NCBI GenBank assembly: GCA_900554535.1
Contig: USIA01000039.1
Span: forward strand, 1-12,617
Direction of reading: 5' to 3'
Origin: an uncultured Oscillospiraceae bacterium
Lineage (GTDB): Bacteria; Bacillota; Clostridia; Oscillospirales; Acutalibacteraceae
DNA: 12,617 nucleotides
Part shown: positions 6,064 through 12,377 of the stretch, piece by piece
How positions within the stretch are numbered: position 1 is the stretch's first letter
Layout: each line of letters starts with the position of its first letter
Position numbers and translations under genes: made by a program
The notes under the pieces: model-generated
Databases searched by the model: none
What the model was told of the DNA's origin: nothing
What the model saw: the letters and a program-made list of their open reading frames with translations, nothing else

Positions 6064-7692
6064 TTAATACATACCGCCCATGCCAGGTTCTGCCGGAGCA
6101 GCAGCCGGAGCCGGCGGCTCGGGCTTATCGGCGACCAGGCTCTCGGTGGTCAGGACCGTCTCAGCGACGGAAGCCGCATTCTCAAGTGCAGAACGCGTGA
6201 CCTTTGTCGGGTCGACAATGCCGAAGGACAGCATGTCGCCATATTCGCCGGTTGCAGCGTTATAGCCATAACCCGTCTTGCCGCTGCGGACATGCTCGAG
6301 GATCACAGAACCCTCAACGCCAGCGTTTGCAGCGATCTGGCGCAGCGGAGCCTCCAGTGCCTTCAGGACGATGGAAACGCCGGTCTTCTCATCGCCTTCC
6401 TTCTTGTCGAGCAACGCCTCCACAGCCGGGATCGCATCGACCAGAGCCGTGCCGCCGCCAGCAACAATGCCTTCCTCCACAGCAGCCTTTGTGGAGTTCA
6501 GCGCATCCTCAATACGCAGCTTCTTTTCCTTCATCTCGATCTCGGTCGCAGCGCCGACCTTGATGACAGCCACGCCGCCGGCGAGCTTCGCCAGGCGCTC
6601 CTGGAGCTTCTCGCGGTCAAAGTCAGAGGTCGTCTCCTCGATCTGTGAGCGGATCTGTGCCACACGCGCCTGGATAGCAGCCTTGTCGCCTGCGCCATCC
6701 ACGATGATCGTGTTCTCTTTGTCGACCTTGACCTGGCGGGCAGTGCCCAGCATGGAGAGGTCAACATCCTTGAACTCAACGCCCAGGTCATTGGAGATGA
6801 CCTGGCCACCGGTCAGGGTTGCGATATCCTGCAGCATTTCCTTGCGGCGGTCGCCAAAGCCCGGCGCCTTGACCGCGCAGAAGTTCAATGTGCCGCGCAG
6901 TTTGTTGAGCAGCAGGTTCGTCAGGGCATCGCCCTCAATGTCGTCGGCAATGAGCAGGAACTTCTTGCCGGTGTTGACGACTTTCTCGAGCAGCGGCAGA
7001 ATCTCCTGGAAGGAGGAAACCTTCTTATCGGTAATGATGATGTAGGGATCATCCAACTCGGCGACCATCTTTTCGGTATCCGTCACCAGATACGGGGAAA
7101 CGTAGCCGCGGTCGAACATCATGCCTTCAACGACTTCGCTGTAGGTCTCAGCGGTCTTGGATTCCTCAATGGTAATGACGCCGTCATTGGTGACCTTTTC
7201 CATTGCATCCGCAATCAGGTCGCCCACGAACGGATCGCTGGAAGAAACCGTCGCGACGCGCGCGATATCCGCTTTGCCGTCGACCGTCTTGCTGTTCTTT
7301 TTGATCGCGTCAACAGCCGCCTCAACTGCTTCCTGCATTCCTCTGCGCACGACCATCGGGTTTGCGCCTGCGGTAACGTTCTTCATGCCCTCGCTGATCA
7401 GCGCCTGCGCCAGCACGGTAGCTGTCGTTGTGCCGTCGCCTGCGATGTCGTTGGTTTTGGTGGCGACTTCCTTGACAAGTTGGGCGCCCATGTTCTCAAA
7501 GGGATCCTCCAACTCCACTTCCTTGGCGATCGTCACGCCGTCGTTCGTGATCAACGGTGCGCCATATTTCTTATCGAGCACCACGTTGCGCCCCTTCGGG
7601 CCCAGGGTAATCTTGACTGTATCGGAAAGCTGATCGACGCCCTTCATCAGTGCCTTGCGGGCTTCCTCGCCATAAATAATCTGTTTTGCCAT
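6064..7692 (-). CDS. groEL: Chaperonin GroEL (HSP60)
   Basis: A 542-residue, full-length chaperonin that assembles into the tetradecameric double ring and folds cytosolic proteins with GroES and ATP. Characteristic sequences are VKITLGPKGRNVVLDKKYG (26-44), the nucleotide-site AGDGTTTATVLA with D86, the apical-domain GRKFLLIAD-type stretch (here GKKFLLIADDIEGDAL), and AAVEEGIVAGGGTAL. The C-terminus ends in a short Pro/Ala tract and GMGGMY, a GGM-type tail. The start ATG at 7692 follows GGAGG by 11 bases, and groES ends 39 bases upstream, so they form a bicistronic operon. Expression should be under HrcA control through the CIRCE upstream of groES. The terminator follows directly. No anomaly is seen. 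Confidence 0.99.
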   Translation of the reverse strand: MAKQIIYGEEARKALMKGVDQLSDTVKITLGPKGRNVVLDKKYGAPLITNDGVTIAKEVELEDPFENMGAQLVKEVATKTNDIAGDGTTTATVLAQALISEGMKNVTAGANPMVVRRGMQEAVEAAVDAIKKNSKTVDGKADIARVATVSSSDPFVGDLIADAMEKVTNDGVITIEESKTAETYSEVVEGMMFDRGYVSPYLVTDTEKMVAELDDPYIIITDKKVSSFQEILPLLEKVVNTGKKFLLIADDIEGDALTNLLLNKLRGTLNFCAVKAPGFGDRRKEMLQDIATLTGGQVISNDLGVEFKDVDLSMLGTARQVKVDKENTIIVDGAGDKAAIQARVAQIRSQIEETTSDFDREKLQERLAKLAGGVAVIKVGAATEIEMKEKKLRIEDALNSTKAAVEEGIVAGGGTALVDAIPAVEALLDKKEGDEKTGVSIVLKALEAPLRQIAANAGVEGSVILEHVRSGKTGYGYNAATGEYGDMLSFGIVDPTKVTRSALENAASVAETVLTTESLVADKPEPPAPAAAPAEPGMGGMY

Positions 7693-7731
7693 GGTTTTCT
7701 ATACCTCCACTAATTGCATTTTGCTCAGATG

Positions 7732-8016
7732 TTATTCGACAACTGCAAGAATGTCGGACTGACGGACAATGGTGTATTCCTCGCCGTCCATCTTAATCTC
7801 CGTGCCGGCATATTTGCTTGTCAGCACACGGTCGCCGACCTTGACGGTCATCTTGACTTCCTTGCCGTCCACCATACCGCCAGGGCCAACTGCAATCACA
7901 TCAGCAACCTGCGGCTTTTCCTTCGCAGAGCCAGTCAGCAAGATGCCGCTCTTGGTGGTCTCCTCGGCTTCTTCCATTTTAATGAGCACTCTGTCAGACA
8001 AAGGTTTGATCGTCAT
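7732..8016 (-). CDS. groES: Co-chaperonin GroES (HSP10)
   Basis: A 94-residue co-chaperonin, the usual length, that caps GroEL as a heptameric lid. It begins MTIKPLSDRVLIKMEEAEETTKSGILLTG, with the mobile loop at about 17-33, and has the conserved DRVLTSKYAGTEIKMDGEEY segment near the C-terminus. The ATG at 8016 is preceded by AAAGGAGG ten bases upstream. It is the first gene of the groESL operon, behind a promoter and a perfect CIRCE element (8069-8095). Confidence 0.98.
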   Translation of the reverse strand: MTIKPLSDRVLIKMEEAEETTKSGILLTGSAKEKPQVADVIAVGPGGMVDGKEVKMTVKVGDRVLTSKYAGTEIKMDGEEYTIVRQSDILAVVE

Positions 8017-8068
8017 GGAAATATGTCCTCCTTTAGCATTCTTTGATGCAATGTTTTACTTGGATTAT

Positions 8069-8095
8069 TTAGCACTCCTTGTTCCTGAGTGCTAA
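8069..8095 (-). promoter_or_regulatory. CIRCE operator (HrcA binding site)
   Basis: A perfect TTAGCACTC, nine-base spacer, GAGTGCTAA inverted repeat lies just downstream of the groES promoter and about 53 bases before the groES start. By established knowledge HrcA binds CIRCE and represses groESL, with release on heat or folding stress. hrcA itself is not in the window. Confidence 0.97.
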
Positions 8096-8099
8096 TTAT

Positions 8100-8127
8100 A
8101 TTTTATCCGGATTTTTCTAAAAATCAA
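8100..8127 (-). promoter_or_regulatory. groESL promoter
   Basis: On the minus strand TTGATT (8122-8127) and TAAAAT (8100-8105) are separated by 16 bases, with CIRCE immediately downstream so that bound HrcA would cover the transcription start. A TATAAT four bases further on is too far from the -35 box. Confidence 0.65.
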
Positions 8128-8204
8128 GAGCTTTCAGTGAAAAAATTTGGATTTCACAATTTGTTTACAATTTTACGTCCAAAATTGGATTTAAAAAGTA
8201 AAAA

Positions 8205-8231
8205 ATAGCACCCTTTTAAAAAGAGTGCTAT
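8205..8231 (-). terminator. Terminator of the methyltransferase gene, CIRCE-like
   Basis: ATAGCACCC and GAGTGCTAT arms (nine bases each, one G-T pair when folded) are separated by TTTTAAAAA. On the minus strand the stem is followed by TTTTTTACTTTTT, a convincing terminator 32 bases beyond the stop of the methyltransferase gene. The arms match 15 of the 18 CIRCE arm positions with the same nine-base spacing, so it may also be a decayed or second HrcA site upstream of groES. Confidence 0.75.
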
Positions 8232-8263
8232 GATTTTCTGAAAATATACTTTCCTCTTCTATT

Positions 8264-9388
8264 TTATTTTGCCTTGTAAAACATATAGGCCTGACATTTC
8301 ATCATGCCATTATAAAGCTTGCGGCGCTTGTCCGCCCGGCGGCCAAAGCAGGCCTCAAAAGTCTCGTCCGGCGTGAGAATGGTGTAATTCCAGCCGCGCC
8401 GCATCGGGAATACCCGGCCCATGGTGCGGTAGATTGCTTCTGCCTGTTTCAGATCCAGCAGCCGCTCGCCATAGGGCGGATTGCAAATAACGCAGCCGTG
8501 TTCTGTTGCGGGCGCAAAATCGGCGAGATCCGCTTTCTGCGCCCGGACATGCGCAATGACGCCGGCCTTGCGGGCGTTGTCAAGGGTCAGGCGCACCGCC
8601 GCATCGTCGATGTCGCTGCCAAACGCCTGGAATTTCGCGTCGCGCAGCACAAGGCTGCGGGCCCGGTCTCTTTCCCGCTGCCACAAGGCAGGCGGCACCT
8701 GCCGCCAATGCTCTGCCGAAAAATGGCGTTGCAGGCCCGGGGCCATATGCATCGCATACATGGCGGCTTCGATCAGGATGGTTCCGGAACCACAGCAGGG
8801 ATCATAAAAATTGGCGTCCGTTCGGACGTGTGAGATTGCCGCCAGGGCTGCGGCCAACGTCTCCTTGAGCGGCGCCTCAACTGCATTTTGGCGGTAACCG
8901 CGCTTGTGTAAGCCCGCGCCGGAGGTGTCGAGCAATAGGGCGGCCTGATCCTTGTGGATCAAGAACTGCACCTGATACAGCCGGCCAGTCTCCGCAAACC
9001 AGTCAAGGTGGTAGTGGCGTTTCAGGCGCTCGACGATTGCCTTTTTGATAATTTTCTGGCAATCGGGCAAGCTGTGCAGCTTTGAAGAAAGCGTGCGCCC
9101 CTTGACCGGGAAAGCATCGTCCCGGCCGATCCACCGCTCCCAGGGCAGGGCGCGGACCCCTTCAAAAAGTTCGTCAAACGTCCGCGCGGGGAATGTCCCC
9201 AGCTGTACCTGAATGCGTTCACTGTAGCGGGTGCATAAGTTTGCCCGCGCGAGCATTTCCGGCGACCCGTCAAACACCACGCGGCCGTTATTGGCCTGTA
9301 CCCCTTGCGCCCCCATATCGCGCAGTTCCTGGGCCACCAGACCCTCTACGCCCAAAAGGCAGGGCGCCACCAGTTTGAATGCCTCCAT
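8264..9388 (-). CDS. THUMP-domain class I RNA methyltransferase (YpsC/RlmL-N-like)
   Basis: A 374-residue SAM-dependent RNA N-methyltransferase. The N-terminal part contains a ferredoxin-like and THUMP RNA-binding region (about 1-155). The Rossmann-fold catalytic part has motif I DPCCGSGTILIEAA (196-209), the acidic GSDID (257-261) that contacts SAM ribose, and the catalytic NPPYGERL (303-310) of guanine-N2 or adenine amino methyltransferases. The length and order match Bacillus YpsC and the N-terminal half of E. coli RlmL (23S G2445). The exact RNA target here is inferred only. The start ATG at 9388 has AGGAGG four bases upstream; upstream in-frame extension to 9544 crosses a hairpin-rich non-coding stretch and is rejected. 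A terminator follows at 8205-8231. Confidence 0.93.
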   Translation of the reverse strand: MEAFKLVAPCLLGVEGLVAQELRDMGAQGVQANNGRVVFDGSPEMLARANLCTRYSERIQVQLGTFPARTFDELFEGVRALPWERWIGRDDAFPVKGRTLSSKLHSLPDCQKIIKKAIVERLKRHYHLDWFAETGRLYQVQFLIHKDQAALLLDTSGAGLHKRGYRQNAVEAPLKETLAAALAAISHVRTDANFYDPCCGSGTILIEAAMYAMHMAPGLQRHFSAEHWRQVPPALWQRERDRARSLVLRDAKFQAFGSDIDDAAVRLTLDNARKAGVIAHVRAQKADLADFAPATEHGCVICNPPYGERLLDLKQAEAIYRTMGRVFPMRRGWNYTILTPDETFEACFGRRADKRRKLYNGMMKCQAYMFYKAK

Positions 9389-9621
9389 ACTTCCTCCTAA
9401 CGCAACGAGGGTGCGGGCATGCTTCCCTTCCCGCACCCTCGTTTGTTTGTAATCGGAGACCGCGAAGTCTTCGCGGCCAGAAATCGAACCACTCATCTGT
9501 TTCCGCAGCAATTGCCCGGCTGATGGACACAAACGCGCCGGCAATTTTGCATGACGGGATGTAGAATCACGCCAGCGGGCTCACGAATCATCCAAAAGAT
9601 AATCCCTCTGGCCATTGTGCT
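9389..9621 (-). other. Hairpin-rich intergenic region between hpf and the methyltransferase gene
   Basis: No gene is convincing in these 233 bases. Three inverted repeats are visible: AATTGCCCGGC (9510-9520) with GCCGGCAATT (9537-9546), one bulged C; CCGCGAA/TTCGCGG arms within about 9458-9476, extendable to nine pairs; and a 14-bp perfect stem at 9404-9417/9430-9443. It may be a structured 5' leader, a set of terminators, or a small RNA. I do not recognise a known RNA family. A 40-codon frame (9493-9615) has a poor ribosome site. Confidence 0.4.
9404..9443 (+). terminator. Perfect 14-bp hairpin with T-run on the plus strand
   Basis: AACGAGGGTGCGGG and its exact complement are separated by 12 bases. 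The T-rich tail TTTGTTTGT lies on the plus-strand side, while on the minus strand the stem is followed closely by the methyltransferase ribosome site. So as a terminator it points the wrong way for all annotated genes, and could end an antisense transcript or act as a leader hairpin. Confidence 0.45.
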
Positions 9622-10161
9622 TTATTCCTCTTCGTCCGGTTCCAACAGGCCATAGTTGCCGTCCTTGCGGCGATAGACCACATTGATCTCGTCCGTATGC
9701 TCATTGCGGAACATAAAGAACTGATGGCCCAGCAGATTCATCTGCAGGATCGCCTCTTCGGGAGAAAGCGGCTTGACGGGGAAGTGCTTGGTACGCACAA
9801 CCTCATACGATTCCTCCGGTTCCGGTAACTCATTGACATATTCCTGCACATACTGATCCACAGCGCCGGAATGAATCTTCTTTGCCAGGCGGGTTTTGTT
9901 TTTGCGAATCTGACGGCCCAGCGCGCTAATCACGCGATCGAGCGCGTCGTTCATCTCCAGGTCCGTGGATTCTGCGCGGAAGACAACGCCATTGTTGTTG
10001 ATGGTAATCTCAACGGTTTGGCGGTTGCGCTCCACGGTGACGACCACTTTGGCTGTGGCGTTCTCGTCAAAAATACGGTCAAAGCGAGAAAGCTTTTTGC
10101 GCGCGAGCTCTTTGAAATGATCCCGCAGGTTTACCTTTCTGCCCGTGATGGTAATATTCAT
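9622..10161 (-). CDS. hpf: Ribosome hibernation promoting factor, long form
   Basis: A 179-residue long HPF that makes inactive 100S ribosome dimers during slow growth or stress. The N-terminal RaiA/YfiA domain spans about 1-100 (MNITITGRKVNLRDHFKELARKKL, then VTVERNRQTVEITI). A linker is followed by the C-terminal dimerisation domain at about 118-177 (VVRTKHFPVKPLSPEEAILQMNLLGHQFFMFRN...YRRKDGNYGLLEP). The length and both domains match the Firmicute long form rather than the short proteobacterial one. The start ATG at 10161 follows AGGAG about ten bases upstream. An AT-rich promoter is visible at 10217-10244 and a small hairpin sits in the leader, so it is probably transcribed separately from the fumarase-type gene upstream. 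Confidence 0.97.
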   Translation of the reverse strand: MNITITGRKVNLRDHFKELARKKLSRFDRIFDENATAKVVVTVERNRQTVEITINNNGVVFRAESTDLEMNDALDRVISALGRQIRKNKTRLAKKIHSGAVDQYVQEYVNELPEPEESYEVVRTKHFPVKPLSPEEAILQMNLLGHQFFMFRNEHTDEINVVYRRKDGNYGLLEPDEEE

Positions 10162-10193
10162 AGACCGACATCTCCTTTGCCGAACTGTAGTTG

Positions 10194-10209
10194 CAGGGCT
10201 TGTACCCTG
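10194..10209 (-). other. Small leader hairpin of hpf
   Basis: CAGGG and CCCTG arms enclose a six-base loop close to the predicted 5' end of the hpf transcript. It might stabilise the message; no specific role can be shown. Confidence 0.35.
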
Positions 10210-10216
10210 TGTCTAT

Positions 10217-10244
10217 AATATATCATATTCACTAAAAAAATGAA
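10217..10244 (-). promoter_or_regulatory. Candidate hpf promoter
   Basis: On the minus strand TTCATT (10239-10244) and TATATT (10217-10222) lie 16 bases apart in a markedly AT-rich stretch, about 55 bases before the hpf ATG. A TATTAT box at an 18-base spacing overlaps, so the exact register is uncertain. I do not see a clear sigma-B or sigma-H site. Confidence 0.45.
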
Positions 10245-10305
10245 AGAGTAAAACGCAAAATTCTTCCGATTTTGACGTAACATATGGTAAAATTCGAGAA
10301 TTCGT

Positions 10306-11145
10306 TCACAAAACGACAGAAGCGTGCCGCGTCACATGGCAGCCGACATTGACCGCCACCGGCAGCCCCGCAATATGCGTCGGGAACTGCTCGATGGCCA
10401 GCGACAGGCAGGTTGTTTCGCCGCCAAAGCCCTGCGGCCCAATGTCCAGAGCATTGACCGCGGCAAGCATTTTATCTTCCAACTGGGCATAGTAGGGATC
10501 CGGATTGTGCGAAGAGACCGGACGGCACAGAGCCTCTTTGGCGAGCAGCGCACATTTTTCAAAATCGCCGCCAATGCCCACGCCCAACACCATGGGCGGG
10601 CAGGGATTGCTGCCTGCCTGCCGCGCCACAGCGGCGACATAATCGATCAGGTCCTGCTCGCTTGCCGCAGGGGTGAACATCTTCATCTGGCTCATGTTTT
10701 CGCTGCCAAAGCCCTTGGGCGCCACGGTCAGTTTGACCTGGTCGCCGGGCACCAGGCGTGTGTGCAGGATAGCCGGGGTATTGTCGCCGGTATTGCCGCG
10801 GCGGATCGGGTCCGCAGCCACCGAACAGCGCAGCAAGCCCTCGGTGTAGCCCTGCGCCACACCAGCATTGACCGCATCCTCAAAACCGCCGCAGATATGC
10901 ACCTCCTGGCCGACTTCGGCAAAGACAACCGCCATGCCGGTGTCCTGACAGATGGGAATCTCCAGCGTCCGTGCAGCATCCATATTCCGGCACAAGTCAC
11001 AAAGAATGCTGCGGCCCAGCGGGGACGGTTCCTCCTCGCTTTTCTGGCGGATACATGCTTCCAGGTCCTCCGGCAAGCGGCGGTTTGCCTCCACGCAGAG
11101 GTGTGCAATGGCCGCGGTGATTTCTGATGCTTGCAGTTCTCTCAT
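10306..11145 (-). CDS. Class I fumarate hydratase / tartrate dehydratase-type alpha subunit
   Basis: A 279-residue iron-sulfur hydro-lyase alpha subunit. These enzymes use a labile [4Fe-4S] cluster to add or remove water on C4 dicarboxylates such as fumarate/malate or tartrate/oxaloacetate. The three cluster cysteines expected for two-subunit forms are present: C66 in IPICQDTG, C182 in SNPCPPMVLGVGIGG and C269 in VGCHVTRH. GNTGDNTPA and APKGFGSENMS are also typical. The protein is complete, with a normal C-terminus. The start at 11145 has GGAGG nine bases upstream and overlaps the amidohydrolase stop as ATGA. No beta subunit follows in this window: the next gene downstream is hpf behind its own promoter. 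The substrate therefore stays open between fumarate, tartrate and related acids. Confidence 0.92.
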   Translation of the reverse strand: MRELQASEITAAIAHLCVEANRRLPEDLEACIRQKSEEEPSPLGRSILCDLCRNMDAARTLEIPICQDTGMAVVFAEVGQEVHICGGFEDAVNAGVAQGYTEGLLRCSVAADPIRRGNTGDNTPAILHTRLVPGDQVKLTVAPKGFGSENMSQMKMFTPAASEQDLIDYVAAVARQAGSNPCPPMVLGVGIGGDFEKCALLAKEALCRPVSSHNPDPYYAQLEDKMLAAVNALDIGPQGFGGETTCLSLAIEQFPTHIAGLPVAVNVGCHVTRHASVVL

Positions 11146-12320
11146 ATCCGATTTCCTCCCTCTCCCTGTTCCACAGCGATTTCTCCACCCGCCACAACCA
11201 GGGAAGGTTTCGCAAAATTCCAAAGCGGACTTCCGGGAAAGAGCGCAAAATCCGCGTCCTTGCCCACTTCCAGCGAGCCGACACGGTCCGCAATTTCACA
11301 GATCCGCGCCGGTTCAATCGTGATGGCCCGCAGGGCTTCCTCCTCCGGCAAACCAGCTTGCACAGCCAATCCTGCGCAAAGGGGCAGGTACTGGGCCGGG
11401 GTTTCCGGATGGTCAGTGATGATGGCGACCGGAACGCCTGCCCTGCTGAGCACAGCCGGGCAGGCCGGCGTCTGGGCGCGCAGCTCCGGTTTGCTGCGGT
11501 CCGTCAGCAGCGGTCCGCACAGCGCACGCACGCCGGCCTTCTGCAAGCGGTCCGCCACCAGATAGCCCTCTGTGCAGTGAACAATCACAAAATCAAGGTC
11601 AAACTCCCGCGCAATGCGCACGGCCGTGAAGATGTCATCCGCGCGGTGCGCATGGAAATGCACCTGCACTTCGCGGCGGAGCGCAGGCAGCAGTGCTTCT
11701 GCTTTCATGTCGAATTCCGGCGGATCGACATCCTCTTCCGCTTCACTGCGAGCCAGATCGTCCGCATAGCGCCGCGCTTTAAAGAGTTCCTCCCGAATCA
11801 GCGCCGCGGTGGCCATGCGGGTCATCGGCGTGCGCTCCTGGTCATGGTAAACGCTCTTGGGGTTCTCCCCCAGCGCCATTTTGATGGCCAATGGTGCTTT
11901 GACAATGCGGTCATCCACGCACGGGCCATACGTCTTGACAGCCGCGAGCTGCCCGCCGATTGCGTTTGCGCTGCCCGGTCCGGTGACAACCGTCGTTATG
12001 CCCGCGGCCAACGCCTCCGCAAAACCGCGGTCCATAGGGTTGATCCCATCGATGGCACGCAGCTGCGGCGTGACAGGGTCCGTCTCTTCGTTTCCGTCCG
12101 CGCCCTCAAAACCAAGGCCGTCTTCCCACATGCCCAGGTGGGTGTGCGCGTCGACAAAGCCGGGGTACATCCGCATACCATTGCAATCATAAATTTCCGG
12201 ATCTCCTTCCGGTGCGGGCATAGGACCAAGCGCCGCAATTTTCCCATCCGCAACGCGCAGCCAGCCGTCCGCCAACGCAGGTCCCGCCATCGTGTGTATC
12301 TGTGCGTGTGTAAACAGCAA
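11142..12320 (-). CDS. Metal-dependent amidohydrolase (imidazolonepropionase-like)
   Basis: A 392-residue amidohydrolase-superfamily enzyme with a TIM-barrel fold. Metal ligand candidates are H59 and H61 in GFVDAHTHLG, the H221/H223 pair in VQVHFHAHRADD, H248 in FVIVHCTEG and D303 in VAIITDHPETP. K147 could be a bridging lysine but this is uncertain. The C-terminus has the usual DADFALFPGSPL small beta-domain return. It is closest in pattern to HutI-like and uncharacterised amidohydrolases common in Clostridia; the substrate is unknown. The start is a TTG at 12320, chosen because GGAGG lies seven bases upstream and the protein opens with the expected LFTHAQIHTM strand. It overlaps the next gene by four bases. 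A terminator sits just upstream of its ribosome site, leaving no room for a promoter between. Confidence 0.9.
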   Translation of the reverse strand: MLFTHAQIHTMAGPALADGWLRVADGKIAALGPMPAPEGDPEIYDCNGMRMYPGFVDAHTHLGMWEDGLGFEGADGNEETDPVTPQLRAIDGINPMDRGFAEALAAGITTVVTGPGSANAIGGQLAAVKTYGPCVDDRIVKAPLAIKMALGENPKSVYHDQERTPMTRMATAALIREELFKARRYADDLARSEAEEDVDPPEFDMKAEALLPALRREVQVHFHAHRADDIFTAVRIAREFDLDFVIVHCTEGYLVADRLQKAGVRALCGPLLTDRSKPELRAQTPACPAVLSRAGVPVAIITDHPETPAQYLPLCAGLAVQAGLPEEEALRAITIEPARICEIADRVGSLEVGKDADFALFPGSPLWNFAKPSLVVAGGEIAVEQGEGGNRI

Positions 12321-12344
12321 ATCAATTCCTCCGCAAAAACAAAA

Positions 12345-12361
12345 GGCCGCATAACGCGGCC
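12345..12361 (-). terminator. Terminator after the S1-type gene
   Basis: GGCCGC and GCGGCC arms with an ATAAC loop, followed on the minus strand by TTTTGTTTTT. It lies 16 bases past the stop of the upstream gene and only 12 bases before the GGAGG of the amidohydrolase gene, so amidohydrolase expression needs read-through or a promoter further upstream. Confidence 0.85.
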
Positions 12362-12377
12362 CTCAATTTCAATTGGC

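Noticed and set aside
9470..9500. GGTTCGATT on the minus strand resembling a tRNA T-loop
   Set aside because: The flanking five-base stems do not pair and no acceptor stem, anticodon arm or CCA can be found.
9389..9544. In-frame upstream extension of the methyltransferase gene by 52 codons
   Set aside because: The extension crosses hairpins, has no ribosome site at 9544, and the conserved protein begins at the ATG at 9388 behind AGGAGG.
9493..9615. A 40-codon minus-strand frame just after hpf (MARGIIFWMIREPAGV...)
   Set aside because: The only ribosome-site candidate is a GAGG 11 bases upstream, it overlaps a strong inverted repeat, and I recognise no family; a small protein cannot be excluded but is not supported.
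10162..10305. Sigma-H-like GTGAATAT box upstream of hpf
   Set aside because: There is no matching AGGA-type -35 element at the right distance, so a sigma-H promoter is not supported.
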